The notes under the pieces are model-generated. The model ran no database searches. It was given only the letters and a program-made list of their open reading frames with translations, and had not been told where the DNA came from. A program made the position numbers and the translations under genes. A stretch of 54,502 bases of DNA, taken from UBA5009 sp038043185. Lineage in GTDB: Bacteria > Bdellovibrionota > Bdellovibrionia > Bdellovibrionales > Bdellovibrionaceae. Each line of letters begins with the position of its first letter. Within the stretch, counting starts at the first letter, position 1. The stretch is taken from contig JBBTCO010000014.1 in the NCBI GenBank assembly GCA_038043185.1, positions 1-54,502 of the forward strand, written 5' to 3'. Shown here piece after piece: positions 43,710-53,148 of this stretch.

Positions 43710-45569
43710 GTGTCGACTGGATTAAGGACTATAAGAAACACATTAAATAGACGCGTAATTGCTGCGTCGCTGTTGTTCTTATCGTCTATGGTGTACGGGC
43801 AAAACCCTCGTGTGGTGCCTGGCGAATATCTGGTCAAATTTAAAAATCAAACGAATAGTGCCGCGGTTGTTAGTAAAATTTCTGGTAAAGCTAATTTGAA
43901 GGCTGCATTTCCTGACATGAATATGTTCCATCTTTCTGTAAAGGATGGACAAGAAGCCACTCTGGAAGAATTAAATAATGACCCTGAAGTTGAGTTCATC
44001 GAACCAAACTATATCTTAGATAAAGTCTCTGACGAGACGCCGGGTGAAGTTCTTGAGATGCTTTCCGAGGATCAAGTCCATGCCCAGTCTTCCGTTTTTT
44101 TCACACAAAATTATGCGAACGTAAAAGTCGAGCAAGCTTGGAGTGTGATGTCAGCAATCAATGCCGCGCCAAAAACGGTCGTGGCTATCATTGATACGGG
44201 CTTGGACAGCAATCACAAGGTTTTTAAAAATACTGGCGCTATGTGGGTGAACACTCGAGAGATTCCAAATAATGGTATTGATGATGATTTTAACGGCTAT
44301 ATTGATGACGTTTCTGGCTGGAATTTTATTTCTAACTCTTCGAACTTTTTTGATGACGAAGGTCATGGCACTCATGTTGGTGGAATTGTGGTGGGTGCAG
44401 GTATAGATATTTTTTCTTCCTCTTTAGATCAATCACGCATTCAAGTTATGCCTCTTAAATTTTTGGACTCCAATGGCTCGGGTTCGACTTCGAATGCGAT
44501 CAAGGCCATGTATTACGCTGTAAATATGGGTGCAAAAGTGATCAACTGCTCTTGGGGCGGAGCGAGTTACTCGAAATCTTTATTGGATGCCATGAGCTAC
44601 GCTTATGATCATCATATTTTAATTGTCACTGCTGCTGGCAACAATGCATTGAATAATGATGGTAGTGATATGTTTCCTTCAAATTACGATATTCCAGGAA
44701 ATATTTCTGTTGCTGCAACTACGGATTCTGACAACTTGGCTTCGTTTTCAAATTATGGAGTACAAAAAGTTCACATCGCAAGTCCCGGCGTTTATATTTA
44801 CAGTACACTGCCTGGCGGTTATTATGGTTCGATGTCAGGAACTTCGATGGCGGCTCCGTTTGTTGCTGGAATAACTGCTTTGGCCATGAGAGAAGCTCCG
44901 GCAATGACAGGTTATCAAATCAAACAACTGGTTTTAGCCACGGCTCAACATGTAAATACTTTGAGTGGAAAAGTATCTTCGGCTGCACGTATAAATGCTT
45001 ACAATTTAATTATTAATGCGAAAACAAACTCATCAACTTTAGCAACGCAACCAAGTTATTCACCAAAATATCAAGATGACAGGGGTATTGCTTCGTCTGC
45101 CGAGTCTTCCAGTGGTGGTGCAGGTTGCGGTTTGGTTTCCACAGCAATAACCCAAATTCCTCGTGGTGGAAGTCCTGGCGCTTCGGCAGGGGCTGTGATT
45201 GTTCTTTTATCTTTACCACTTGTCGTTTGGTGGGTGTTGCGACAAAAAACTTCGAAAAATCTAAGAAAACATGATCGCTTCATGATGAATACAGATATCC
45301 GTGTCAAAGTTGGAGATCGCGAATTAGTTGCTCATATGAATACGATCTCGATGGGTGGAGCGTCCTTTAGCGCTGACGAAGCCCTTGATAAAGGCGGAGA
45401 AGTCTCTATGAAAATTAAAGGACCGGACGGGCATGAGATCGAAGTGTCTGGTCGTATCGTGTGGAGTGAGCATAACAAAGCCTATGGTGTTCAGTTCGGT
45501 GAAGCCAAAGATGGGGTTATGTCGTCTATCCAGGCATGGACTTCGAAGTTAGCGAAATCGATAAACTAA
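43710..45569 (+). CDS. Subtilase with C-terminal TM and cytoplasmic PilZ domain
   Basis: 619 residues from a GTG at 43710 (AGGAG upstream). Signal peptide 1-31 (VIAASLLFLSSMVYGQ). Inhibitor-I9-like propeptide about 33-105. S8 subtilisin domain about 130-435 with Asp162 (AIIDTGLDSNH), His219 (DDEGHGTHVGG), oxyanion Asn311 (TAAGNN) and Ser379 (SGTSMAAPFVAG). A Ser/Gly linker with Gly-Cys-Gly (472-474) and a CTERM-like helix (492-510) follow, then a basic stop (RQKTSKNLRK). Residues 518-615 form a PilZ domain with RKHDRF (RxxxR, 519-523) and TISMGGA (Ser547, Gly550; the usual Asp/Asn is Thr545). Predicted topology puts the protease outside and PilZ in the cytoplasm, so c-di-GMP might control it. 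A Gly-Cys-type CTERM suggests possible cleavage before the helix. Confidence 0.93.
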   Translation: MSTGLRTIRNTLNRRVIAASLLFLSSMVYGQNPRVVPGEYLVKFKNQTNSAAVVSKISGKANLKAAFPDMNMFHLSVKDGQEATLEELNNDPEVEFIEPNYILDKVSDETPGEVLEMLSEDQVHAQSSVFFTQNYANVKVEQAWSVMSAINAAPKTVVAIIDTGLDSNHKVFKNTGAMWVNTREIPNNGIDDDFNGYIDDVSGWNFISNSSNFFDDEGHGTHVGGIVVGAGIDIFSSSLDQSRIQVMPLKFLDSNGSGSTSNAIKAMYYAVNMGAKVINCSWGGASYSKSLLDAMSYAYDHHILIVTAAGNNALNNDGSDMFPSNYDIPGNISVAATTDSDNLASFSNYGVQKVHIASPGVYIYSTLPGGYYGSMSGTSMAAPFVAGITALAMREAPAMTGYQIKQLVLATAQHVNTLSGKVSSAARINAYNLIINAKTNSSTLATQPSYSPKYQDDRGIASSAESSSGGAGCGLVSTAITQIPRGGSPGASAGAVIVLLSLPLVVWWVLRQKTSKNLRKHDRFMMNTDIRVKVGDRELVAHMNTISMGGASFSADEALDKGGEVSMKIKGPDGHEIEVSGRIVWSEHNKAYGVQFGEAKDGVMSSIQAWTSKLAKSIN

Positions 45570-45576
45570 GTTATCG

Positions 45577-46950
45577 CTAAAGTATGACTCCGCGAAGAAA
45601 TAAACTAGCTACAGAAAAATAAATAATTAATCCTGTGACGTCGACAATTGTAGCCACGGCTGGCGCAGAGGCTGTGGCGGGATCAAGTTTCAATTTTTTG
45701 AGTAAAAATGGCAACATGGCTCCGGCCAATGAACCCCACAGCACCACTCCTAAAACACTGGTTGCTACGGACACAGCAACCAGTAAATAATGATTTCCAT
45801 AAAGCACTTCACTCTGTGGCCACAAGACAATTCTCAAAAAACCAACGCAGCCAAGGAATAAGCCTAAAACAACGCCGCAAATAACTTCGCGAAGAAAAAC
45901 TCTCCACCAATCACGAAGACGGATTTCACCAAGTGCCATAGCGCGAATAATCAGTGTCGAGGCCTGGGATCCAGAGTTTCCACCTGAGCTAATAATCAAT
46001 GGAATAAATAAAGCCAAGACAACCGCTTTTTCAATTTCACTTTGATAATGCCCCATCGCCGAGGCCGTGGCCATTTCGCCGATAAAAAGGGCGCCAAGCC
46101 AAACTCCACGTTTTTTTATCAACTCAAAAAGTCCAATTTTCATATAAGGAGCATCCAGAGTTTCAACGCCCCCGATCTTTTGCATGTCTTCGGTGGCTTC
46201 TTCTTGAATTGCCGTTGCAACGTCATCGAATGTGATGATCCCTTGGATTTTTCCATCGTCGTCGATAACAGGAATGGCCATTAAATTTTGCTGAGAAAAA
46301 ATTCGTCCAATTTGTTCTTGATCCAAGTTCACTGGAATTTTAATCATGTCGACGGTCATAATGTCTTTAACAATTTTATTAGGAGCAGTTGAAAATAGTT
46401 CTCGGAAAGAAACGACTCCTAGAAGAACCTGATGGGAATCCAAAACGTAAGCATAATAAATTGTTTCAACTTGAGTTTTTGCTTGGATTCGCAAATAACT
46501 GATCGCCTCGTCCACAGTCATCTCGGGCCTTAGTCTTGCGAAACGCGAGCTCATCAATCCCCCGGCTTTGTCCTCGGCGTAGGCTAAAAGCGCGCTGACT
46601 TCACGGCGGGTTTGGGGGTCGACAAGTCCTAATATTTCTTCTCTGGAATCCAGCCCTAACTCTTGGATTAAATCGGCCACGTCATCGGGAGCTAACAATC
46701 GCACCCAAGATCTTTTTTCCAATGAGCCCACTTCGGCAACAAGTTCTGCTTGGTCGTGGGTATTAAGGCTTAAAAAAAGTTCCTCGGCTTCTGTGCGAGG
46801 AAGCATAGAAAACTTCTCGCGCCTTTCATGAAGAGTGAGGGCGGGCCAATGAGTCATTAATTCCATAAGGGCAGTTTGTACTGAAGCTTGCTGAGGAATA
46901 GGATCAGTCGGTGGCAAGTTTTGATCTGTGTTGATGTCATCTCCACTCAT
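45577..46950 (-). CDS. mgtE: Magnesium transporter MgtE
   Basis: 457 residues. N domain (about 20-145, with DVADLIQELGLDSREEILGL), two CBS domains (about 150-270: VLLGVVSFRELFSTAPN, AIPVIDDDGKIQGIITFDDV), a connecting helix and five transmembrane segments (for example VVLALFIPLIISSGGNSGSQ with the conserved Mg2+-gating motif SGGNSGSQASTL). It is a Mg2+-gated inner-membrane uptake channel. Convergent with the subtilase gene (seven bases between stops). Confidence 0.95.
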   Translation of the reverse strand: MSGDDINTDQNLPPTDPIPQQASVQTALMELMTHWPALTLHERREKFSMLPRTEAEELFLSLNTHDQAELVAEVGSLEKRSWVRLLAPDDVADLIQELGLDSREEILGLVDPQTRREVSALLAYAEDKAGGLMSSRFARLRPEMTVDEAISYLRIQAKTQVETIYYAYVLDSHQVLLGVVSFRELFSTAPNKIVKDIMTVDMIKIPVNLDQEQIGRIFSQQNLMAIPVIDDDGKIQGIITFDDVATAIQEEATEDMQKIGGVETLDAPYMKIGLFELIKKRGVWLGALFIGEMATASAMGHYQSEIEKAVVLALFIPLIISSGGNSGSQASTLIIRAMALGEIRLRDWWRVFLREVICGVVLGLFLGCVGFLRIVLWPQSEVLYGNHYLLVAVSVATSVLGVVLWGSLAGAMLPFLLKKLKLDPATASAPAVATIVDVTGLIIYFSVASLFLRGVIL

Positions 46951-46997
46951 TTTCGAGCCCTCCGCACTTTTAGAGATACACTTAGAGCGAATTTAAC

Positions 46998-48875
46998 TCA
47001 AGTCAAATCGAGCAAGGACTGGGATTCAAATTCGGGAAGGATTTCAGAAGTTGGTCCAAATTTTTTTATTTCACCTTTATTTAACCAAAGTATGCGATGA
47101 CATTTTTTAAGAGTGGAAAGTCGATGAGCAATAATTATCTGAGTGCGATCTATAAAAAATTCCTCTGTCGCTTTTACAAGAATGTCTTCGGATTGGGGAT
47201 CCACAGAGCTGGTGGCTTCGTCCATCACAACGACCGGGGCCTTTCGCAATAAAGCACGAGCCATGCAAAGCAGTTGTTTTTCGCCCAAGGAAAGATTTTT
47301 ACCTCGCTCTTCGATTCGGAATTCCAGGTTTTGTCCCAAAGATTTGAGCCAAGCCTTCAAGCCGACCTTATCCAAGGCTTGCCAGATTTCGGGATCAGTG
47401 GCCTTTAAATCCATATCTAAATTGGCACGAAGACTTCCTTGAAACAAAATCGGATCTTGCGAAATGTAGGAAATTAAATTTCGATAGCGTGTTAACTCAA
47501 CGCCAACTCCATCCTTCTCGAGAGTGGGGAAGAATCCACCAATTTTAATTGAGCCCCGTTCAATGGGATAAAGATAAAAAAGGGCCTGCACTAAACTGGA
47601 CTTCCCGCTGCCGGTGCGTCCAACGACACCAATTTTTTCACCAGGTTTAATTTCAAAATTTAAATTTTTAAGGACCCACGGCCCTGAAGGTGAATATCTA
47701 AACCAAAGATCATTAACTTCGACAGGAGCACTTCGCGACAGGGTCAAAGGTGATTCGCGAAGCTTTTCAATTTCTGGACTAGCAAAAGAATGTTGAGTTT
47801 TAAAAGTTGCCGTTGAAGGTAATAGATTTCCAGGTTCAAGAGGAGCTCGTAAATATTTATCAAGTCTTTCAACACCGATAAGAGCTTCTTCAAATTGCGA
47901 AAGCCACTCGAAAAACATTTGTATGGTGTTGCCAGAAAGTACAATAAAACTAAAGGCCACTCCGATTGATCCGACACTCAGAGCGCCATTCTTTATCATG
48001 AAATGCGCCATCGTTCCGGTCACCAGTAAGAGTAGTGCGGATAAAGCGTTCATTTGAAATGAAAAAGAAATAATATTTTTAATTGTCGACATTTTTTGAT
48101 CTAAGAAATAAGAATCCAAGGCGTTAAATCGATTTTGAAAAACGGACTCGCGATGAAAAGAACGAATGATGCTTGCGCCTTGAGTGGTCTCGGCAAAATG
48201 AGCAATTGAAGGAGACCGACTGGATGAAAGAGCTCGTCGAGAGCTTCGTAATTTGTCCCGATTGGCTCTAAATACAAGCCAATTAAGAATTACAATTAGA
48301 CCTACAGAAATTAAATAATATGGACTGGCTAAAGTAATTAAAAGCAACATGCTAGCTAAGTCGAAAATGATCGACAGAAATTCAGCCAGGGGGCCGCCGA
48401 ATAAGCGAAAAACATTTCCATAGTCGCTTGAAAATCGGGTGATGATTCGGCCCGTGGGCGTTTGATCAAAAAAAGACATAGGGAATCTTGAAGTTCGAAG
48501 GGTCACTTCATCATAGAAGGTTGAAATAGATTTAGCCGAGAGACGTGAAAACAAGACACGAAAGCTGAGGGTGAAAGCAAAGCCAGTCAGGCCCATTCCC
48601 AGCAGAGTTAAAATAAAATCTTGTGAAGTCCAACCTTGAAGAAACTGCGGTACTGCTTTGCAAATTTGTGGCGCTGTGCACAGACTATCAACCCATAAGC
48701 CGATCACATTGGCATTTCCCAATAAAAGAATTCGTCCAAGCAGTCCCAAAATAAAAACAGAAATAATTTTACCAGCAAAAGGCTGATAAGCCATCCACAA
48801 AGTATTAAGCACTGTTTTGGAAAACTTCATTTCACCATGAGGTTCAGTTTCCTTCGCTATTCGAGGGGGCGACAT
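46998..48875 (-). CDS. ABCC/MRP-like half exporter with canonical NBD
   Basis: 625 residues from the ATG at 48875 (AAGGAGA upstream). Six-helix TMD, then NBD: Walker A VVGRTGSGKSSLVQ, Q-loop SYISQDPILFQGSLRANLD, signature NLSLGEKQLLCMARAL, Walker B VVVMDEATSSVDPQ with catalytic Glu, H-loop AHRLSTL. The NBD reads like the second NBD of eukaryotic ABCC/MRP transporters (LSLGEKQ instead of LSGGQ). Its start overlaps the 3' end of the partner gene by 32 bases, so the two should form a heterodimeric exporter. Substrate unknown. Confidence 0.88.
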   Translation of the reverse strand: MSPPRIAKETEPHGEMKFSKTVLNTLWMAYQPFAGKIISVFILGLLGRILLLGNANVIGLWVDSLCTAPQICKAVPQFLQGWTSQDFILTLLGMGLTGFAFTLSFRVLFSRLSAKSISTFYDEVTLRTSRFPMSFFDQTPTGRIITRFSSDYGNVFRLFGGPLAEFLSIIFDLASMLLLITLASPYYLISVGLIVILNWLVFRANRDKLRSSRRALSSSRSPSIAHFAETTQGASIIRSFHRESVFQNRFNALDSYFLDQKMSTIKNIISFSFQMNALSALLLLVTGTMAHFMIKNGALSVGSIGVAFSFIVLSGNTIQMFFEWLSQFEEALIGVERLDKYLRAPLEPGNLLPSTATFKTQHSFASPEIEKLRESPLTLSRSAPVEVNDLWFRYSPSGPWVLKNLNFEIKPGEKIGVVGRTGSGKSSLVQALFYLYPIERGSIKIGGFFPTLEKDGVGVELTRYRNLISYISQDPILFQGSLRANLDMDLKATDPEIWQALDKVGLKAWLKSLGQNLEFRIEERGKNLSLGEKQLLCMARALLRKAPVVVMDEATSSVDPQSEDILVKATEEFFIDRTQIIIAHRLSTLKKCHRILWLNKGEIKKFGPTSEILPEFESQSLLDLT

Positions 48876-50637
48876 GAATCTCCTTTGTGTTTTCGTGGTG
48901 GACTGATTGGGTGAAATCGCGAAATTTAACAGATTTCTCGATAAGATCGTCGAAAGTTCCTTCATCAATAATTTTTCCAGAGTCGAGGAAAAAAATGCGA
49001 TCAGCTTTTTCAATGACGGATAGGCGATGGGTAACTAAAATTTTTGTTTTCATTTTCCAACGCCCAAGAACAAGTTTTTCCATAATTAATTTTTCAGTAT
49101 CGACATCCAAGGCGCTAAAACAATCGTCTAAAAGCAGAATGTCAGCATTGTGATAATCGACGCGCGCCAAACTGACCCGTTGTTTTTGCCCGCCGGAAAG
49201 ATTGACTCCACGTTCGCCAATTTCTGTATTAAGGCCGTCGCTTGTTCTTTCCTGATCAAGGTGAAATTCACAGCTTTTCAAAGACTCTAAAACCCTTTTG
49301 TCCTGAGACGAGTCTTGATCATAATCAAATATGACATTTTCTCTTAAGTTCGCTGACATAATAAAGCCTTCTTGCGGAACATAAGAAAGCTTTAGGCCAG
49401 GCTTAACTTTCAGAAAATCGCTCGAAGAACCAGTTTCCCCAAGCAGAGATAAGAGCAAAAGGCTTTTTCCAGAGCCCACGTCTCCGACGACGGCCACAAA
49501 TTCGTTTTGTCGAACACTCATTGAAATATTTTGTAAGATCGTATGGCCATGGATATTTAAATTTAAATTCTGAACTTCGAGGGCATTATCTTCCTTCATA
49601 CTTTTCAGTGGTGATTTCGAGCGGGAAAAGTCTGGCGAGCCAGATTGAGTGGTGTAGTTTTCAATATTAAAAAAATCTTGAAGTCTTTTCACGGAAGTCC
49701 AAGCGTCAAATGCAAAAGTAAAAAACCAGGGCATTTGTCGAAAGGGCCGGGTTAAAAAAACACCCAAAATCCACATCAATGCGAGAATTTCACCAGAAGT
49801 CAGTTTTTGTTTCGAGACAAATACCAAGACCCCCAGAGTTAAAACATTCAATAGAAATGTAAAACACGAGGTTATGGAATTCATGATTTGACCGTTAGTT
49901 AACATTCGAATGCGATTCTCAGTTTCAACAATTCTTTTCTGATAAATCATTTTTTCAAAATATCTTGTCCAATTCAGAACGCGTAAAATACGGATATTTT
50001 GAATCCACTCATTAACGACGCCAATTCTTTCACCAGCCAATTTTTTGAAAAGAAAAAAATATTTTGATTGTCGAAAAGCCAAACTGGTGTTCAGCGTAGC
50101 GACTATAAACATGGCTAAAAATGTTGGCCATAAAGGGGTATCAAACATCAAAATTAAAATAAAGGGAGCAAGAATTAAGGGAAATAAAGTTGAGGTTCCA
50201 GTTGGTAATGTTTGGTCCAAGAATACAGTGCTGCCTTGAATATCTGCAGCATAGATTTGCACAATTTCCCCTAGCGGCTTTTGGCTGAGAGTATCTACTT
50301 TTAAAGTGAGCGTTTTACGATAGAGCTTCTCAGAGAGAAGTCTTTGCATATAAATGGCCTCACGAGCGCCGATCGAGGATGTCCACAAAGAAAAAGCCTG
50401 CCCCATAAGATAACTTAGGAAGGAAAATCCGATGAAGGCCCAGGGGTTTAAAAAATTTAAAAAGTGAAGTTTAGATTGAGTTTCCCCAGTCAATACATCG
50501 ATAAATTCTTTCTGAAAATAAGGCGCCAGTATGCCAAAAAAAGCTCCGCCAAAGGAGGCAAATAAAATTAAAAATCGAAATCTCAATCGATGAAAAAGAA
50601 TCAGCTGAAGTACGATTTTTTCACTTGTTTTAGACAC
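48844..50637 (-). CDS. ABCC/MRP-like half exporter with degenerate catalytic Asp
   Basis: 597 residues from a GTG at 50637. Longer frames run into an inverted repeat and an assembly gap and are not credible. Six-helix TMD, then NBD: Walker A VVGDVGSGKSLLLLSLLGE, SYVPQEGFIMSANLRENV, signature GERGVNLSGGQKQRVSLAR, Walker B DILLLDDCFSALD, where Asp replaces the catalytic Glu, H-loop VTHRLSVI. This is exactly the NBD1 pattern of ABCC transporters, with hydrolysis at only one composite site. No Shine-Dalgarno; the 5' region is part of a long inverted repeat shared with the divergent amine oxidase. Confidence 0.85.
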   Translation of the reverse strand: MSKTSEKIVLQLILFHRLRFRFLILFASFGGAFFGILAPYFQKEFIDVLTGETQSKLHFLNFLNPWAFIGFSFLSYLMGQAFSLWTSSIGAREAIYMQRLLSEKLYRKTLTLKVDTLSQKPLGEIVQIYAADIQGSTVFLDQTLPTGTSTLFPLILAPFILILMFDTPLWPTFLAMFIVATLNTSLAFRQSKYFFLFKKLAGERIGVVNEWIQNIRILRVLNWTRYFEKMIYQKRIVETENRIRMLTNGQIMNSITSCFTFLLNVLTLGVLVFVSKQKLTSGEILALMWILGVFLTRPFRQMPWFFTFAFDAWTSVKRLQDFFNIENYTTQSGSPDFSRSKSPLKSMKEDNALEVQNLNLNIHGHTILQNISMSVRQNEFVAVVGDVGSGKSLLLLSLLGETGSSSDFLKVKPGLKLSYVPQEGFIMSANLRENVIFDYDQDSSQDKRVLESLKSCEFHLDQERTSDGLNTEIGERGVNLSGGQKQRVSLARVDYHNADILLLDDCFSALDVDTEKLIMEKLVLGRWKMKTKILVTHRLSVIEKADRIFFLDSGKIIDEGTFDDLIEKSVKFRDFTQSVHHENTKEIHVAPSNSEGN

Positions 50638-50982
50638 AGGAAAGGATCTTAAACTTATCGAGCAATAAAATTTACGTTTTTTTGGAAATAACGCGGCCTC
50701 TCGAAGACAAAGTTTACCTTTCGAGAAAGGAGACCAGCTTGTTTGGAGTGAATGAGTGGTCCTTTCTATTTTGGACCCGCCCTTCCATGGGCTCTGGCTT
50801 GGGTGCATCCTGCNNNNNNNNNNGCCAAGGTCCAAAATAGAAAGGACCACTCATTCACTCCAAAAAGAATTCTCGTTTTCTTGCGGATAAAATTTGTCTT
50901 CGAAGGAGCTTCGCTTTATTCTAAAAAAACGTAAATTTTATGAACCAGAAAGCTTAAGATCCTTTCTTGTGTTTAAATGAAA
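50623..50982. repeat. Long imperfect inverted repeat spanning a divergent promoter
   Basis: The perfect core 50742-50777 / 50829-50864 (36 bases each) is flanked by imperfect arms: CGAAGACAAA (about 50702/50894), ATAAAATTTACGTTTTTTT (50664/50920) and TTAAGATCCTTTC with the start-codon region of both genes (50629-50656 against 50951-50977, about 25 of 28 matching). The arms differ enough that this is not just a mirrored assembly error. The centre holds the N gap. Confidence 0.8.
50814..50823. other. Assembly gap (10 N)
   Basis: Ten undetermined bases at the apex of the long inverted repeat. Short reads probably could not cross the hairpin. The true gap size is unknown. Confidence 0.98.
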
Positions 50983-52497
50983 TGGAAAAGCGTGGGTCAG
51001 AAGCGAGTTAAAAAAGCAACACGAAGAGAGTTTCTTGCAGAGGCGGGGATTGCGGCGGGAGCTGTTTTAACGACCCCGGCGTGCAGTGTTTTAGACACCT
51101 ATTTCGATGTTGATAAAAAATACTATAATGATGAGGTTGTCATCGTTGGTGCCGGTGCTGCTGGTCTGGCCGCAGCTCATACTTTAAAAAAGAAAAAAAT
51201 TCCTTATCGATTATTTGAAGCCAGTCGCCGTGTCGGAGGAAGAGTCTACACCTTAGAAACGCCTGAAGCTAAAAATGGCATAGAACTTGGCGTGAGCAGT
51301 TTTCAACTTAAGCATAAAATCATTTTTGATTTAGCAAAAGAATATAAACTTGAAATTGATGAGCTTGAGCTTAATATTCTTCAGAAAAAAGTTTTTTATT
51401 ACAAGTTAAAGTGGATCACCCAACAAGAAATCATTCACTTGTTAAAACCTTATTTGCAAAAGTGGTCTCTGACTAAAATTAAATTATTTTCTGATCACAA
51501 GGGCCTCAGCGATGTGATCGTACATCCTTTAGCGATCAGTTTTGATCAATGGAAACTTCGGGACTATTTCAATAGTTTAAAACCAAAAATGGATTCAGAT
51601 TTAGTGCAAGTTTTAATTCATTGGATACAAACTGAAATGGCGATGAACGAAAATCAGTTGTCGGCTTTGCAGTGGTTATTATTTTGGGAGAAAGAAGCGA
51701 CAAATTCATCCCTATACAAAATTCAAGGTGGAAATGAAAAGCTTTTGCGAGCTATATATGAAAGAGTTTCTGGTGTTATTCCCGATCATTTGGTGCAAAC
51801 GCAGTCACCGTTGACCAGTATAAAGGAAAGTGATGGTAAATTTGAGTGTGTTTTTAATACTCCCAAGGGAGTGCGTCGAATAACGACTCAATTTTTAATT
51901 CTTGCTTTGCCGGCATCTCAACTCAAATCTGTGTATGGGCTTTCCGATTTGCCGTTCGCCCAATTGAAAAAAGAAGCCATTGCAAAATTAACTCTCAGTT
52001 CACAAGTAAAAATGGTTTTGGGAACAAAAGAGCATTGGGGTCAAGAAAACTCAGTTGATGGATTGCCTATTCACACTCAACTTATTTCACGCCAACAGTT
52101 GATCAAATATTCTCAGATGCAGAAACAAACAGAAGTTACTTGGTCCTTTCCCGAGGGGGCAAAAAGGCCTAAAATTTTCCAAGATGAAGTGTTGAGTGAA
52201 CTCGTCTCTATTTATAAAAAATATCGCTCGAGTTGGAATGGACAAGTTCATCTTTTGGATTGGTCGCAAAGAGAATGGATTAAAGGTGCAACCTTCCATT
52301 ATAGCGACAGCCAATTTTATAAATATCGCGGCATTTTTACTGAGCCCGATTTTGACGGGCGTTTGCTTTTTGCTGGCGATTACGTCCATCCCACAGAATG
52401 GTCCAGTTGGGGAGGGGCGCTGGAAACAGGAGTTTGGGCGGCTGAAAAAATCTCTTCAATATACACTAAGTTCCAAAGAAAAAATCGAATAATTTGA
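50977..52497 (+). CDS. Tat-exported lipoprotein FAD amine oxidase
   Basis: 506 residues. The N-terminus KKATRREFLAEAGIAAGAV has a twin-arginine motif (Thr-Arg-Arg-Glu-Phe-Leu), a moderate hydrophobic core and a lipobox TTPAC, so it is probably exported folded with FAD and lipidated. FAD fingerprint VVIVGAGAAGLAAAHTL, then FEASRRVGGRVYTLE. The C-terminal flavin motif is GRLLFAGDYVHPTEWSSWGG, placing it in the flavin amine-oxidase family (MAO or polyamine oxidase-like). Substrate unknown. It precedes folE by 12 bases. No Shine-Dalgarno precedes the ATG at 50977. Confidence 0.85.
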   Translation: MKWKSVGQKRVKKATRREFLAEAGIAAGAVLTTPACSVLDTYFDVDKKYYNDEVVIVGAGAAGLAAAHTLKKKKIPYRLFEASRRVGGRVYTLETPEAKNGIELGVSSFQLKHKIIFDLAKEYKLEIDELELNILQKKVFYYKLKWITQQEIIHLLKPYLQKWSLTKIKLFSDHKGLSDVIVHPLAISFDQWKLRDYFNSLKPKMDSDLVQVLIHWIQTEMAMNENQLSALQWLLFWEKEATNSSLYKIQGGNEKLLRAIYERVSGVIPDHLVQTQSPLTSIKESDGKFECVFNTPKGVRRITTQFLILALPASQLKSVYGLSDLPFAQLKKEAIAKLTLSSQVKMVLGTKEHWGQENSVDGLPIHTQLISRQQLIKYSQMQKQTEVTWSFPEGAKRPKIFQDEVLSELVSIYKKYRSSWNGQVHLLDWSQREWIKGATFHYSDSQFYKYRGIFTEPDFDGRLLFAGDYVHPTEWSSWGGALETGVWAAEKISSIYTKFQRKNRII

Positions 52498-52509
52498 AAG
52501 GCGCTCGTT

Positions 52510-53148
52510 ATGGATAAAATTTTAAAAAAAGTGTTGCCAACTCCTATTGTGAAAAATGGCCTCAGCAATGAAATGAAGATTAAAGAAATTGAAACTCATT
52601 TCAAAAAAATAATGATGGCACTTGGTTTAGATTTAAAAGATGACAGTCTTGGTGAAACTCCTCATCGAATGGCTAAAATGTACGTCAATGAAATTTTTAG
52701 TGGTTTGGATAATCGTAATTTTCCGAAAATAACCACGATTGAAAATAAGATGAAATATGATCAGATGATTGTCATTCAAGACATCGAAGTGATGTCTTGC
52801 TGTGAACATCATTTCCAACCAATTCAAGGTCTGGCGAGCATTGCTTACATTCCAAACAAAAAAGTGATTGGACTTTCAAAAATCAATCGCATCGTGCAAT
52901 TTTTTGGTCGTCGTCCCCAAGTGCAAGAACGCTTGACCAAACAAATAGCCGACTGTTTGGAAATTGTGCTTGAGACCAGCAACGTTGCGGTTCACATCAA
53001 TGCCAAACATTTTTGCGTGATTGCGCGAGGAATTCAGGATTCCCATTCTTCGACTGTGACTTCGGATTTACGAGGTCATTTTAAAACAAAAAATGACACG
53101 CGAAAAGAATTTTTGCACCATTGCCGCTCGAGTATTTCGACTTTGTAA
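52510..53148 (+). CDS. folE: GTP cyclohydrolase I
   Basis: 212 residues with AAGG upstream. Conserved ALGLDLKDDSLGETPHRMAK, zinc ligands in EVMSCCEHHFQPIQG, the substrate segment VIGLSKINRIVQFFGRRPQV, VHINAKHFCVIARGIQDSHS and the TVTSDLRGHFK end. It makes dihydroneopterin triphosphate for folate or queuosine synthesis. N-terminal residues 1-25 extend beyond the core. Confidence 0.95.
   Translation: MDKILKKVLPTPIVKNGLSNEMKIKEIETHFKKIMMALGLDLKDDSLGETPHRMAKMYVNEIFSGLDNRNFPKITTIENKMKYDQMIVIQDIEVMSCCEHHFQPIQGLASIAYIPNKKVIGLSKINRIVQFFGRRPQVQERLTKQIADCLEIVLETSNVAVHINAKHFCVIARGIQDSHSSTVTSDLRGHFKTKNDTRKEFLHHCRSSISTL

Noticed and set aside
50638..50850. N-terminal extension of the ABC half exporter (toward the N gap)
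   Set aside because: It would be translated from the inverted repeat and across the gap; the normal TMD start fits the GTG at 50637.
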